Shown in pieces: positions 24,223 to 38,718 of a stretch of DNA of 64,000 nucleotides. Positions within the stretch are counted from its first letter, which is position 1, and every line of letters begins with the position of its first letter. Source of the stretch: Climacteris rufus (Eukaryota > Chordata > Aves > Passeriformes > Climacteridae); NCBI GenBank assembly GCA_013398175.1, contig VZRZ01002176.1, positions 398,740 through 462,739 on the forward strand, given 5' to 3'. Under the pieces are notes generated by a model. The model was not told the DNA's origin and did no database searches. It saw only the letters and a program-made list of their open reading frames with translations. The position numbers and the translations under genes are program-made.

Positions 24223-26446
24223 CATAACTTCTAAGTTTATCTCCAAGAGTAGAAATGACACAAAATGGTGTCTTCCCAAAGGACTCTATGTCTATCAAAT
24301 CGAGTTTCCAAGGAATTACAGGCACGTCACAGTGGCTAGCAGCCCCTGAGCTAATAGAACCTATACTCATAAGCATCCTTTTATCTAGATAGTGAAGTCA
24401 CTATTAAAAATAACAGGTATTTATTAACCTTCATGTTTATATCCATGCCATCATACACTCGATAATTTGTAAACCTGCAATATTTCCCTCCCAAATACAT
24501 TCTTGTCCTTATTTAGATATTGAAGTTTCTAGAACTGATTTTTGTACTGCGAGAAAATCATCACAGTTGTGTAACCATTCCTTGCAATACACAGAATACA
24601 CAGGACTCACCAGAAAAACTGACAAGTTCCTATATAGGATGGTGAGAATTTACAAGGTAGTTCTGAAACAATAATTTAAGACAAGTACTAGCGTAATTAT
24701 GAAAATCACTGTGAAGACAAAGAAAAAAAATCAGGAATATAGACAGCAAATTAAACGTAGCAGAAAAAACTACTTCTGTCTAAAATTGCAGTCTAGATAG
24801 AGTATTTTCACAATAAAACTATTATGCTGACAAAATTCTGTAAAGCAACTCTAGGGAAGTCACCTCAATTCTTTGTAAACATCCTGGAACACGACTATTT
24901 CTCAAAATCCGTTTTCCTGTTAAAGCAGCACAACACATACCTATTACTTATCACAAGTGCCCCAACTTTTCATAAAATACCTGCTGCAGGCAAGCTCCAT
25001 TTTGACGGGTGAATAACTTGGTTACTGCAATCCACATACAACTTTAAAGATTTAGTTTTAATGGATAAGTCAGTTGAAGGAATGCAATTCTCCAGAAAGG
25101 AAAAGTAATACAAGACATGAAAACCAGTGAGAATTCTTTCAATGCTATTTTGTTAAAATGTATCTCCTGACACTATGCAGCAGCCTAAAAATGTGTCATA
25201 AAACATAGAAAATAATATTGAAAAGTGCTGTTTTCCAAACTACATGAAATTCATTGAAACCTACATCATCTGTGCAACAGCACCTGTAGAACATGTAAAG
25301 CTCAACCCCAAAGCTTTCCAAGAAAATCAGAACATAAATACCTTTCAATTGCTACATGTAGCCAAGTTGCCATGTCCACATTGGTATTTGAAGTTATATT
25401 TAAGCAAATATACATCTTGCAGCTCTCTTGGTGCTATCTCTGCCACATCCAGAGATAAATTTTTCCTTTTGTATTTTCAATCTGAAAATACGCTGCTATA
25501 TCAAGGCAAAAAATCAGTCTCAAAAAGCAACTTAGTTTAAATCAAGAAATCTGCCTTTGCCAGAGTACATATGCACAAATATAATCTGTTTATCAGGATA
25601 GCTTTGTGCTGTTCCCCAGCACTGAAAAAAAATGTTGTAATCTGATGAGAATTCAAGAGTCGCTTTGAAAAGCTGTATTGAACAAGTGACCCCACCCAGG
25701 CCCTGACACTGCTAGAGAAGGACATGCTTAAGTGGAAAAACGGGATTTAGTTCCAAATTCATTCCAGCAGACAGAAAATGAACATGGGTCAAGAGACAGC
25801 TCTGTTTTCCTGTTATCTGTCCAACAAACTAAGAACAGCATAGTTTTTGAGAAAAATCTCTGCCATATTTTTAAAATCAACTTTGCAAGTTTACAGTGGG
25901 TTTTTGACTGTTCACATTAACCCCTCATGATAACCAAAGTTTTAGAGATTAAAAGCAGCAGTGAGTATTCATTTGTTCCAAGAAATGCTGTCCCTTCAAT
26001 CTCCATTCCTATCCTTCCACTCTATGCCACCTTGACAAATGGCTGTTTCTATGACAGTCACAAAATTTCACTGAAGCACAGGCAAGCATGTAATTTTTTC
26101 CAGTTCTTAATAAAGAAACTGTGGAGGGTTGTGGGGGATGTGGGGGGGTGTGGACAATGACAACCCTATTTGATTTCTGTTAATTATTTGCCTTGTTTTG
26201 ATTTGGAGATGATTGATTTTTAGATGCCACAATAAAAAATTCCATTTTTAACTACAATTCTTTCTATTTATCATGTATCAGCAAGATTAAAAACAGGTTC
26301 TTTTTATACTGACAACATTAAGTTCACTCTTGCATACAGTATGCTTCCAAGGCACTTACAATACCATAGTTAATTCAAGCATTTGCCAAGCTGGTGAAAA
26401 ATAATGTACTAGTACCTGAGAATTTTTCATACTGCAAACTGCAAAG

Positions 26447-26458
26447 CCCCCCCCCCCC
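26447..26458 (+). repeat. C12 homopolymer
   Basis: Twelve consecutive C in otherwise AT-rich intron; G-rich in the EPB41L2 sense strand. It is likely length-polymorphic. Confidence 0.9.
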
Positions 26459-29400
26459 AAGTGTAATGAAGTTCCTGAATACTGGCTTTCCAGATGCACA
26501 TCATTGTTTTGACAAGTATCCATTTCCTCTTCTATGGAAGTCATATAGAGAATTATTACCCTCTTGCATGTTCAGGAAGTGCACAACAGCATGGTAAAAG
26601 AGAAGTCTCTGCAATACCAGGATTCAATGTCAGAAAAAGAAATGAGAAGCATATAGTCTGTGCTTTTGGTAGTGACAGACCAGTACAAGCACATTTAAAA
26701 GCAATTTTCATAAGCAGATACAACCATTAACTTTTTTTCACCAGCACATCAAGGCTGAATGTCACACAGATGTGGACACTAATGAGATCACATTCAAAAT
26801 GCCTGCTAGCTTTTTATTTCAGCTCATCCAACTTAGGAACAATTGCCAAAAACCAGCTGACAAATGCACTGAGTTTGCTCTGTCATCTACAAGACTAGAG
26901 TACAATAGACAAATGTTTACAAAGCTTTAGGGTGTAAACATAACCACAAAAGTGCCTTTTCTGGCAGCCACATCAGTTCAACATTTCCACTTTAAAGGGC
27001 ACTTCATTTTTGCTATTGCCAAATATAAGCACCACAGAGGGCACAGTTCTCTTTGGCAAGTTGCTTCAACAACACTGGTAGATGTTTGCCATTACTGAGG
27101 AAAAAAAAAAAGAGTTGGAAAAAGTGACAATAAAATTATAAAGCCTTTTATGCAGGTGATGTGAGTAGAATCTTCTCCTGCCACTATTTTCTTATGTCTG
27201 TTTTCCTGAATCAGGATGCAAGTTGAAATATAAAAATTGATACTGCCACACATTCCACCAATAATAAATTCAGTTTCAAATAGTCGATCAAAAGGTATCT
27301 CCGGTAATTAATATTAAACAAGCTTAGACCAAATTTCAAATAAATGCAAAGTCTCAAGCTATATGGTTAAGTATTTTTGGACTTCTGCAGGAAAGCTGCA
27401 GCTGTGTCTTGACTGGGTAAGTTGCTACCAGTATGTGAATCATCAAGGACCTGCAGAGATCTTAACACACATGTAAGTAAGCAAATCCAGGCTATTAATT
27501 GTATAGCATATTTTATGAAAAAAAAAATCCAAACAAAACAAAACCCACCACCCCAAATTAAAAATAAAATAGTTAAACCCAGGATAATTGTTAGCTCCTG
27601 CTGCAATGAATAAATGCTATTCCATATTCCCTGACTGCTCTCCCACATTCACCAAACCTCAGAGGTTAGCCACGTAAGATGCCTTGTCTTGCTATCTAAT
27701 TTTTATGTTTGCAGCTAGCACAAGTTGAGTCTTTCATGTGCTACTGGAACAGAAGTGTTCCTTTGAAAAAGCAGAACCAATTTGCTCAGTGTTTCCCACC
27801 TACTCCAAATAATTATAATGCACCTCAAATAATATATGTAAAGCACAACACTGCAAACTATTTCCTACATACTTATGTTTACTGAATATATAACAAGTAC
27901 TGAAACTACAGATAATACTGCTTTTCTGAAAAGTATGCATCTACTGCTCCTGTGGGAGTTAACTCTGCCAATCCCAACCAACAAAAAGCAGTGGAGATGC
28001 CTCTTAGCTGAGCAAATAAAACTGGCAGCCAAAACTTCATCACTCCCATGGGCTCTTCTAATGCTGGTATTTGATTAGCGGAGTGAAAACATGAGGAACT
28101 TTCTAAAAGTTTCCTACTTTTTAAGGCACTGGCTTCACAACTGACAACACTGCAACCACTGCAATATCTCTGGGTGAGACAAAGTGAAAGGAGCCTAGTT
28201 CATTTCTGAATGTAGAGGTCAGAAACAAATTTAACAGAGAAAAAAGGCAAAAGATAATGCTAATAATGCTGGTTTTGTGCCTGGACTTCAGCACTTAACA
28301 TGTTTATTAGTCATCTAAGTGCTTTAGCTGTTTTGTGCTTTTTGGAAGGACATTCCCAGCATGAAAGACTAATATAAAACAGATAACAGGATATGCATGA
28401 AAGTCCCAAGGGAGTAACTATTTAAACAAAGTTTTCTTTGGAGAGTTAGGGAATGACAACAGATAAGAAAGATTTAAAAGAATAATTCATTTGTGAACAC
28501 CAAGAACAAGGTGGGGAGGAGTATTCAAAAGTGTCCTGTAGACGAGGAAAAAAGAACGCTGACCTGCCAAATCACGAATTTAATGACATTTCCATATAAA
28601 TATATACATCACAAATGACAGTTTACCAAAGCAGCCTCACCCATTGCAGGAAAGCTTTTTAATGAGCACATACAAATGGGGATGGTGTGATGTCACAGTA
28701 AGCTTTAAGGCCAAGTAGAAGCTTTATTCTGCCTTCTCTGTCTATATTTTCAGTTTTCATCCTATACATCCAGAAGAGTTTCAGAGCTTTGAAACTGTCC
28801 TAAGCAAACACAAATCCAACCTGACAACAATTTATCATCTTACAATTTTATTACACAACACAAACAGCACAACATTATGAACTCCACTCCAGAAAGACTT
28901 ATTTGAGTGAAATTCCCAGCCTGCATTGGCTTGGGGGCTTCTGTGCCTCCTTTTGGACTCATCAGTTTAGGTGCTAACTGAAGAAATGATTGAAAGCATA
29001 TTTACCTTGCTGTTCCCTATGGGTACGCTTCTTACGCATTTACTCTTAAATCCAAGATCATGTTTGAGCTCACAGTCATGAATTTCCCCCATAATATCTG
29101 AATTTAATTCCTAAGTACTTCGAAGCAATGAGAAAGTGCAATTTAGTAGAAGCGTACAGACCAAACTAATTTCAATTTTTTTTTTTTACCATGGTTGTAT
29201 ATTGGTTAGCAACTACTTTTTTTGCAAGATCAGAGTCCTGTATGGAAGCAATAGAAAGCACCCTCAACAAAAAGAACAAGAGTCTCACTCCTGTTTAAAA
29301 TGACACCATGTTCTTTGAGAAATCAAGAGTACTTGATTAGTTCCCAAACTGAGATGCAAGAGATCAAGAACTGGAGCTCTGGTCCAGATGAAGTCTGAGG

Positions 29401-31762
29401 TGTGCTAGTCTCAGAATTCTGCCTAAACATAAGGACCTCAACAAAACTGAGTGAAAACTTCTAGCATGTAGAAAACATGTGTATCTGGCTCTGTGTTAAT
29501 ATGGGAGAAATACATCCATGTGACAGACGTGAATTTTGGGAAACTGTACAAATACCTTACAAATCAACATTTAATAAATTCACTAACAAATTGATACAAA
29601 AACTCACTGAAAGGGAAGGACTGATGCTATAGCTCTCAACTCTTTCTTGCTCTCTTCCTTTTATTAAGACAAAACTTCGAAAAAGCAAGATAGCAGTGAA
29701 ACAAAGTAAAGATACCACTGGAGAGAAAATCATGATTTTAAAAAACGGGGTGGGGGAGGGAAGGAAAAAGCAGGAAACAGACACTGAAGACAAAACAGGA
29801 AAGAAGGTAATGAATTGTCTAATAGCCAAAAAGCTGCAGTGAGGCCAGAGAGGGGGGCAGGGTGGGAAGACACCAGAATTCCAGTACAGGCTATTATACC
29901 ATAGAGGTGACTGGTAAGCCCACAAGATCTCCAAGCGCTGGTCCTTCACGTCCTAGGCTGTAGATCTAGTATCTATATACCCCTCACTTCTAAGATTCTT
30001 CCAGTATATTCTTCATTTCTGTACATTAATTTCGTGACAAGTTTCAGGACTTGTTCTTCTGTTCTAAGACTTAAACAGAGAGGAAACTCTTTCCTTTGCA
30101 CTTGTAATTATTTTGTGCATTTATTTTTAAGCCACAAATGCTTGCTTGGATTGTCTAATTAACTAAGTGAAAAGTTGTACTTCCTGGAAAAACTATGTTA
30201 CTGTATCTCCAAATCCATAAAATGACAGAATTCTGATTAGTTCACTTTTGTTTTTCTGGCTTATCTACATGTTCTTAAGTTCCATTCAACACCAAGATTA
30301 CACATTATCTCAACTATTCAACTACATCTTGGGCTCACCAGTTCCTACAGAGCAACAGATCATGAATTATATCCCATTTACTTTCCAAACACCTGTGTAA
30401 AATATTGATCTGGAGATGAGCAAAGTGTTTTGCGGTAGTTATGAAACTGACCCATAGATAAAATATTTCTGATTTTAGCAATCAATTTTTTACATAGAGA
30501 AACTTGAGCACTATGAGGAGAAAGTGACACACAAGGCACGCTCACTAGGACAGCGGTAAACTGAAACAAAAACAGTTCTCAAGGCCTCTGTTCTAAAACA
30601 TTGATATCAAGTACTCCTAGATGCTCCATGTAAAGAGACAAAATCATAGTCTTTCATTATTTTTAGCTGAAACTCAGAGGTCACTTATCTCCAAAAATAT
30701 AAGGGTGATGGTTCACAGGGGAAATTTAGTTTTCCTTGGACAATAGCAATTACTTCTCAACTTCATACAGAAAAGAAATAGTGGAGGCAAGTCTTTTTGA
30801 CCTGTTCACATTATGAGGTCCTCTAGACATGCACAAAAATTTTACTACATGTACAGTGTGTCAGAACTGGTTTACATGGGACTTGTGAAACCCACAAGAA
30901 GTTATGAAATGAGCTTTTTTACTTTTAAAATTATAAACAAGAACCAAAGTATTCCCAGCTAAATTTCTACTGAAAACTATTACACAAGCTAAAAGTTTAT
31001 GCACATCAAGTGATATAACGTTTTCATGTTGAACATTCCAAACTAATTCATGCTGTATGACATCACTGAAAGTCTGACATCCAATTAAAAGTCTGGAACA
31101 ACATTAGCTATACATTCCAATTCAACAGAATTAGATTTTACCACAATTATGTAAAAAATTAACCAAATCCTCATCAAGCGAAGAATTCCATGTTGGCGGA
31201 TTCCTCTTATGAGGTACTGCTGTCATCACATGATTTCCTGCAACTTCATTAATCACCATGACCACATTTGCACAGAAACAATTCCATACTTGAAGCAAAA
31301 TGAATATGCAGTCTTCTTTCCGCAAAGAATAATTGCAGCATTTCTCAAGCCAATTAAAACAATGTTTCATTGTCTCCTTTAACAAAGGAGAATGAATTTT
31401 AGACTGCACATGTCTACAGAATACACTGTAACACTTGAGATAAAAATTTTAAATATTAAACTTACTGGAAAAGGGAAACAGAGAATGAAACTGAAGGCAT
31501 TCTTTTTAAGATATACAGATAAGTAATATCTTTGGTATGACTTCCAAGTAAAAGTTTCAAACTGTTGAAGAGACAAAATAATTTTTTGTCCCACAAAGTT
31601 TATGTGAAATACACAAAACATTGTACAATACTTCATGTAAAACAGAAAGTATGCTAAACAATCTAGAAAGATTTCAAGAAAGTTATTTATATAATTCTTA
31701 TTCTGAAAATGTATTACCAGCTGGTGTTACTCAATGCTAACATGAACAGTTAAGCCTTTTAA

Positions 31763-31778
31763 ATATATATATATATAG
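31763..31778. repeat. Short AT dinucleotide repeat
   Basis: About eight AT units following TTTTAA near 31760. Confidence 0.75.
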
Positions 31779-32793
31779 TTATACAATCAAGAGACATTTA
31801 GATGAAAACAGTGAAGAAAGAACTATGTTGGAGCACAAGGTTCCATAATCCTGTAATGGGAAACAGATCCCCTAAAATTCCCAAGACATAGCAACAAGAC
31901 TCTTTTAAGCTACGATGTGTTGTCTTCATCATTTCCAACATGCTGAAACCCTTCTTACTTCATATTAGTTTCACATACAAGCATCTCTTTCATCCTCTTT
32001 TCTTCTCCCTCCCCTCTGGTACCTTCACTTAATCTTACTTGCTTATTTAGAATCTTCCTGACTATCAATTAAGTACTATGCCTTCCACTCTTAATTCCAT
32101 CACCATTGCTAGAAAGCCAGGGTGCCAAACAACATGAAGAGCCTGGCTTACATCCACACAGTTTAGCAACCCACCTGAACAAAAGTAACATAAACAACTT
32201 AATATGCAAGCTGGAGTTTTCTTCCAAATCATATCCACAGAAGAACAAGCAAACTAAGCAGTGCACAAAATTATGTGAATCTCTTTATTTGGCAAAAAAA
32301 AAATCCAAATGTAGTACTTAAAAGCTATTCAACTAATGACAAATTAAGCCACAGGCAAATACATAATATGAATGAAACAGCTCCAGAAATAGTGAATGCT
32401 TTTCTGTAGCTAATTTTTAAATGAGAACTGTACTACTACCTAGTACTGGGAATTTCCTTCTGCCCAAAGCAACTGGAAACCAGTATAGCCAACACATCAC
32501 AAAGATGTCCTGGGAGGCTGAAGAGATTTCAGTTTTTCTTCTTCTGTACAATACAACATACATTCCAGTGAGTGTTCTCAACATCCCGAATAATTGGGGA
32601 AATAACAGAAATACTATTTAAATAAAGAGATAAAATCTGAGAATGTTATAAATCACCAGATTTTTCTGCTTGTTCTGAAAAGCATGGATTATATTCTTGA
32701 TCCACAGCCTACGAAGACCTCCACATTCCCTAACTAAAGGGATTACAGGTATCAAAAACTAACACTAGACTTCCTTTCATAAGGAACAGCCCC

Positions 32794-33062
32794 CGATTAA
32801 TGGGGATGAAAGTGGAAGGCCTAAACAGTTCTGACTCTGCCTGACAAAAACCGCAAGGCAAAGCCTGTGTAGAAGAAAAGGATTGTATGCTCTGTTGACG
32901 TTGTCAGCGACCTCCTTTAAACTGTCATGGCTGGGATGAATAGCCTAAATCACCAATCCATTTTATGACTGCTCAATCTGAGCCAGGGTTTAAGCGCATG
33001 CTGTGCTGCACAGGCTACGTTAATCTCGGCACACGTCAGGGTACGCGGAGAGCTGCAATCCG
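32794..33062. promoter_or_regulatory. Isolated CpG cluster with NRF1-like and CRE-like motifs
   Basis: Eleven CpGs in about 270 bp within intron that is otherwise nearly CpG-free, six of them in 33018-33062. It contains GCGCATGC (32994-33001, NRF1-like core) and two TGACGT half-sites (32896-32901 on plus, 33033-33038 on minus). This is candidate regulatory DNA; function is inference. Confidence 0.35.
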
Positions 33063-36000
33063 CCCAGTAGACAAAGAATATCCCTCATCTTCACTCTAGC
33101 TCAAGACTGTGTTTATTTAAGGAGTAAATTTTCCAGTTCAAAGAATAAATATGAAGTTTCAGCAAAAAAAATATATACTTCATTACTCAACTCAGAGCAG
33201 GTTTTACTGTTTGCAGACCTCATGCAGAGGTGGCAGAAACTCACAATCTTTTCTTCTCTCAATTTTGACCATGACACTACTTTGAGAATTGGCTCTAACT
33301 AATCCACAGTAATCCTGTAGTATATGAAAATAAATACATCCTTGAGTAAATGAAAATAAACCCAGCAGGAACAAAAATCAATTATCAGAAGAAAAACTGT
33401 AAGAGGGACAGATGCCATTTGTCTTTTCACTAATTCCTAGCATTACGGGCCTGCAGAAAAAGAAAGAATACCGAAGTTTCATGGAAGCTGTGCAATATTT
33501 CTTCTGCTTAGTGTTTAATCCCTTCAGGAAACACAGCAAGAATAAGAGGAATGCAAACAAATTTTAAGAAGCTCTGTTAGAGCAAGTTTTTCTTCTTCTA
33601 GCTCTGAGCACTTTGAGAATAATCCAAGAAAAGTCTTTAACATTTAAAAATTAAGTTCACAAAAAAACCCTAACATTTCTCAATGCTTTTTAGAGAAAAA
33701 AAATAGGGGTTTTTGTAAAGAAATTTGTATTACTATGTTTTAAAAATTCTTTAGGCTTCTTTAATTATAGATATTCAAAGAGATCTGACAACTAGTTTGA
33801 AAATGTTAAAATCTTCATGTTCATTAACTGACTGTAATACTCCATAAAGCCACTTTGTAAAGATGTTTCAAGTTTTTATTTGAGACATCTGTGAAGCCCT
33901 CCTAAAGTATTCAGTCTAATCTTTCAGGAATACAGAGAGTCTTTTCTGAAAAGACTAACCAGGAATCATGAGCTCTGTGTATGGCAAAGCAATAAAATCC
34001 CTCAAGGTTAGATGCCAACTTTTAGGTATGTTCTAAACAGAGATAGAACTGACTAGGTACCGCAACAGAAAAGTTGTACTTCTTTAACAAGTAGAAAAAG
34101 TATCCCAATATGTTACATATTCTAATCTTGAATGAGTTGCCCTATAGCCAATATTCATTGACCAAGTCAGTCAATAAGGGGGTGAAAAACTTGTTACGTC
34201 AAAAGGTCAGCACAGCCTGCATTATTTCTCAGGATTGTCTAAACACACAGGTTGTACTGATTTCATGATAAAACTATCTTAAGGAATACATCCTCTGACA
34301 GGCAGTACTCACTGCTCAGTCAAACTGTGTACATATGCCTGCACACAGATATTTTCATTATTTTTCTCAAAAAGCCTCCATTTCATTCAAAAGTTGTTAG
34401 AATGGATTTTTCAGCAACCTTACATGTGGCATTGCTGTTGTGATACTCAATTACATGCACAGTCAGCCCATATGGTCACCTACAATACACAAAGCAGCAA
34501 GGCCTTTTCCCTGCTCCTACTCCCTGATCTCTTGCACACCTAGCACAAAATTCCATTCATCCTTTACAGCTCTGCCACAGCACTAACATTCTGTCACCCT
34601 GTTTTGAAGAGTAAGATGATGTATCATAGCTTCTGCCAGGCATGGAAGAAGCTTGCAATGGGTTTATTTAACAGTACAAATTTATCCAAACAAAGTTTGA
34701 GCTATCCCTCTTCTGAATTTAAGTTCTGTGTCCAAATATCTATATTCACATCAATTCTTAACAGGCAGCATTTAGTTCCCAAACAGAACTACATACAGCT
34801 TAAGACATCACAATTCACAGTGCTATTTTGGACACATGCATCAGCACATGAACTTGTCTTTAGATCGGTAACTAATAAAGAGCATCAATACTTGACATAC
34901 TTTTTTTGCTGATCTAACCATATCACAAAAACTGATACTACTGAAAACCACGGATTTCTTAACCAACTTTTCCCTTTTAAAAATCATGTATCTCTAGAAA
35001 ACGTATGTTCTCATAGCTGCTTTTCTCCACTATCTCAAAGCAGCAAGTATTTGTATACACTCAAACTACTTCAGGAACTAACAGTAGTTAAAAAGGAAGG
35101 AATGTAAAATTCAAGTACATCCATTACATTTTGGGGTGGTACCCCAAGCTGCAGCATTTTTGGTACCTCATCTGATTCACTTAACTACATCAATAGCAGC
35201 TGCAGTCCCATTTTTGACCACAGAATAAGCACATTCTGAAAACATCCCAAAATAGTGTAGATATGGCCATTGGAAAGAAAGTCTGTTGAATTAAATTTCT
35301 CTTACTAAACTCTGTTCCTTACCTTTGTGAACTACAAATATGTAATCAGCAAGCAGGCATTGAGACTAAATCTAGGCAGAAGTAAGAGTAATTTGACTGA
35401 AATCTTGAATCACAGGTACTCTTTGTGAGCCAAAAGATTTATTTCCAGTATTAACAAGAAGCATGACTACTATGAAATAACCCACCCTCCCTAGCTTTAA
35501 CCTAGGTAACACCAGTGCCAAAAAAGATACAGCGAGTTTTGATCCCTACAGGATACATTACCAAATATCCCTATTGTTTTAACCCAAACTTTAATAGAAT
35601 ATGCATTATTTTATTCATATCTTAGATAAGTTTAATAAATTGAACAGCACTGTAGATTTTTCCTTAAACACAGGGTTTTCTTTCCATGCCTGAAATCATG
35701 TATGCGCTCTTGGCGAGTGAAATGTTAGACAAAAAATAATTACTGAACTATTATGGAACCAAAATCTCTATTCTGAAAGTGTCTCAATGAACAGGGTGGA
35801 GTTTCAAAGGAACCATAACCTCTGATATCCCAGTTAGTACCCTTCATGCAACTCTCACATGCATCTCCAACGTATTTTGCTACTTCAGGATCATGAGACC
35901 TCCAAGGAAATTTTTCATATAAATTCTGCAGCTGAATAGCTTAGAAACAAATTAACAACTTTGTCCACAAGTGTGTATGGTTGTTCCACCCTGCCAAAAG

Positions 36001-37953
36001 ACCTCAAACAAGTGACTCCCTTTGTATTGGAGCTGTGCAACTACACAAATTTATGACCGAACACGAACAACCCATTATTTTAAAGTTGTATTTTCTTGAC
36101 CTCTCACTACCCATTAAACTTTTTTGCAGATCAAATAGTTACAGCTAAATGAATCAACAATCTAGCTGGCTTAGTGCCCTGCATAGCGCAGGGGACCACC
36201 CAGATTAATCCATCTTTACTGGCAGCATGCAATACAATTTAAATCCTTCCCAACATTGATACCAAAATATATTTTTAAACCATCAGATCTATCAGTAACA
36301 TTAAAAAAATTTAGATGAAAAGATTTAGGTGAGTGTTCCTCTCCTTATTGTACTGCCTTTCTCCGTTCATGACACCTCAGTACCATAAGATACCGACTCC
36401 AACACAGCACTACATAAGGTTGGCAGCCCCTCCACTCCAGCACTTTGCTGAGTGCCCTGCTTCTCAGGAACATGAGGAAGGCAAGATGCTGAGCAGCATA
36501 AATCAAAATAGCTCAAGACATTTAAGGTGATTAATGGCAATTCTTAAAGTCTCTAAATATGTTTGACTTACTAAATATTCTGTATCACATTACTTATGAA
36601 TAAAATTGATATTACTGTAAGAGTAAGGAAAGCACGTTGTAAACACAGACACATTATGTTCATTTGTTTGTCATACTGCAAAAGCTACAACAGCTGTCAG
36701 AGTTCCCCTACCACTGGATGACAAAATCTGAACTATATAGTAACACTACAGTGGAAAGAAATTATAAATCCTTTAATTAAGAAGATCTGTTATAAAAATG
36801 AATGATTATACATTTCAGGACTAACTATAGAAAATACAAGTTAAGTGGTTTGGTCTTTTTCATACAACAAATGAATAAGATTTTGGGACCACTTTCGCTA
36901 AAAGGCAACAGGATCAACAAACCAAAACAACCTCTCAATGGTACTTGCAAAGGTCTTGAAATAGGTGTAGTTTATTTTCAGGAGACCTATTCCAAGTCTT
37001 TAATATCTACAACTTCAAACCTCCTAACACTCACCAAAACTGAAACTCGGACTTTGTTGACTTACATTGCTGTCATAGCACTCAGCATCTCCTTTATGCA
37101 TAATCTTTCAGAATAGGAACACAGAAACCCAATGTACTTTCTCTGCTGCTTTGAACAGACAACTCTTTCTAGCCACTCAAAGAATGTGTTCTGCACTCTC
37201 TCATAATTTAATCACTGTCAGTCATAACAGCCTATTGTGAAAAATAATCCACTCATTTATTTTATCATCAGTGCACTCAAGCATGGTCAATTTACGAGCA
37301 ACAGAGTCACATGCATCAGCCACGAGAGATCCATTACAGAGCTGCTGGAAAGTTTGTGAACAAACAAGTTGCTTTCCTCTGGTTTTCCATAGGCTAAATC
37401 TAGAAGTCTCACAATCTTTCATCATCTTAGCTTCACAGGAGAAACAAAAGAAAGCCTTCAAGCAATAGTTCTAGTATTTACCTCAAAACATGCTCACACA
37501 GACAGTTGGCTAATTAAAACTTCAAAATTTAATATTAAATGACAGTGATATTATCTCATCCAAATCAGGTGCCCATGGAAGATGATGTCATTTTAATATC
37601 ATTATACCAGCTCACAGGACATCTGACACAAGCAGCATAGCTGTTTGTGCTGAGAGACCAAAAGCACAGTTGCCAAGTGTAGGAGCTGTAGAAGGAACAC
37701 TAAGGCTTGTGAGCTTGCAGGCTGTACAACAATCAGGAGTTGCCAATGAGCAGTCAGACCAATACACCTGCATGCATTCAATGAGCCCTGCTCACAGTGT
37801 CATGTTAAGGAACTCCTGCAAGTAATGTAAGTAATAGCTATAAGCTGTAAGAGATCAAGACATTGCTAATCCAAGAATTGTTGCTATGTATTAGCAGTTA
37901 CAACAAGACTGAAGAGTTAGACATGAGTACACACATCTTTTAAACACGTGCAC

Positions 37954-38718
37954 AGCAAGATCTGGACAGGCTAGAGAGCTGGGCAGACACAAACCTAATG
38001 AAGTTCAACGACGACTAGCACGGAATAAACCCATGCACCAGTACAAGTTAGGAGTTGACCTGCAGCAGCTCTGCAAGGAAGGACCTGGGGGTCCTTGGTG
38101 GGCAACAAGCTGTTCATGAAACAGCAGTGTGTCTTTGTGGCCAAGAAGGCCAATGGTATCCTGGGGTGCATCAGGAAGAGCATTGCCAGCAGGTCAGGGG
38201 AGGTGATCCTGTCCCTCTACTCATCCTTAATGAGGCCACATCTGGAGTTCTGAGCTTCCCAGTCCAAAAAGGACAAGGAACTACTGGAGAAAGTCAAAGT
38301 GAGGGCTACAAAGCTGATTAGGGGACAGAAGCATCTCTCTCAGAGTTGTGACTGTTTGGCCTAGAGACAACCAAAGTGATCTTATCAATGTGCACAATTA
38401 TCTTAAGGAGAGGTGTCAAGAGGATGGGGCCAGACTCTTTACAGTGAAGCCCAGCAACAGGACAAGGGACAACGGACACAAACTCAAACACAGGAAGTTC
38501 CATTTGAATATGAGGAAAAACTTCTTTACTGTGAGGCTGATGGACAACTGGAACAAGCTGCCCAGAAAGGTTGTGCAGTCTCCTTCTCTGAAGACATTCA
38601 AAACCTGCCTAGCCATGATCCTGTACAACCTGCTGTAGGTGAACTTGCTATAGCAGGGGGCTCGGACTATGTAATCACCAGAGGTCCCTTCCAACCCCAG
38701 CCATTTTGTAATTCTGTA
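37954..38718 (+). mobile_element. CR1 LINE fragment, 3' end with ORF2 remnant
   Basis: About 765 bp with landmarks AGCAAGATCTGGACAGGCT, GACCTGGGGGTCCTTGGTGG, GTGGCCAAGAAGGCCAATGG and ATCCTGGGGTGCATCAGGAA, a stretch resembling the end of the reverse transcriptase frame. It then has GGACAAGGGACAACGGACAC, TGAGGAAAAACTTCTTTACT, GTGAGGCTGATGGACAACTG and the tail AGAGGTCCCTTCCAACCCCA. Several small indels have broken the coding frame. It is antisense to EPB41L2, and its borders are approximate at the left. Confidence 0.93.

Larger units (their letters stand above)
17436..37953 (-). other. EPB41L2: EPB41L2 first intron, gene-proximal part, no recognised genes
   Basis: AT-rich intron upstream of the first coding exon. 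It holds an A18 run (21707-21724), a TG-repeat hairpin (24185-24222), a G-rich tract (26126-26148), a C12 run (26447-26458), two further G-rich tracts (29747-29760 and 29852-29866), a short AT repeat (about 31763-31778) and an isolated CpG cluster (32794-33062). Open frames such as 17647-17877 and 17868-18125 are short, match no family I know, and look like chance. No CR1 tail was recognised in this 20-kb stretch, fewer than elsewhere in the window. Confidence 0.75.

Noticed and set aside
36177..36193. Small hairpin CCCTGC-ATAGC-GCAGGG
   Set aside because: A 6-bp stem is common by chance and has no context such as a T-run or RNA gene.
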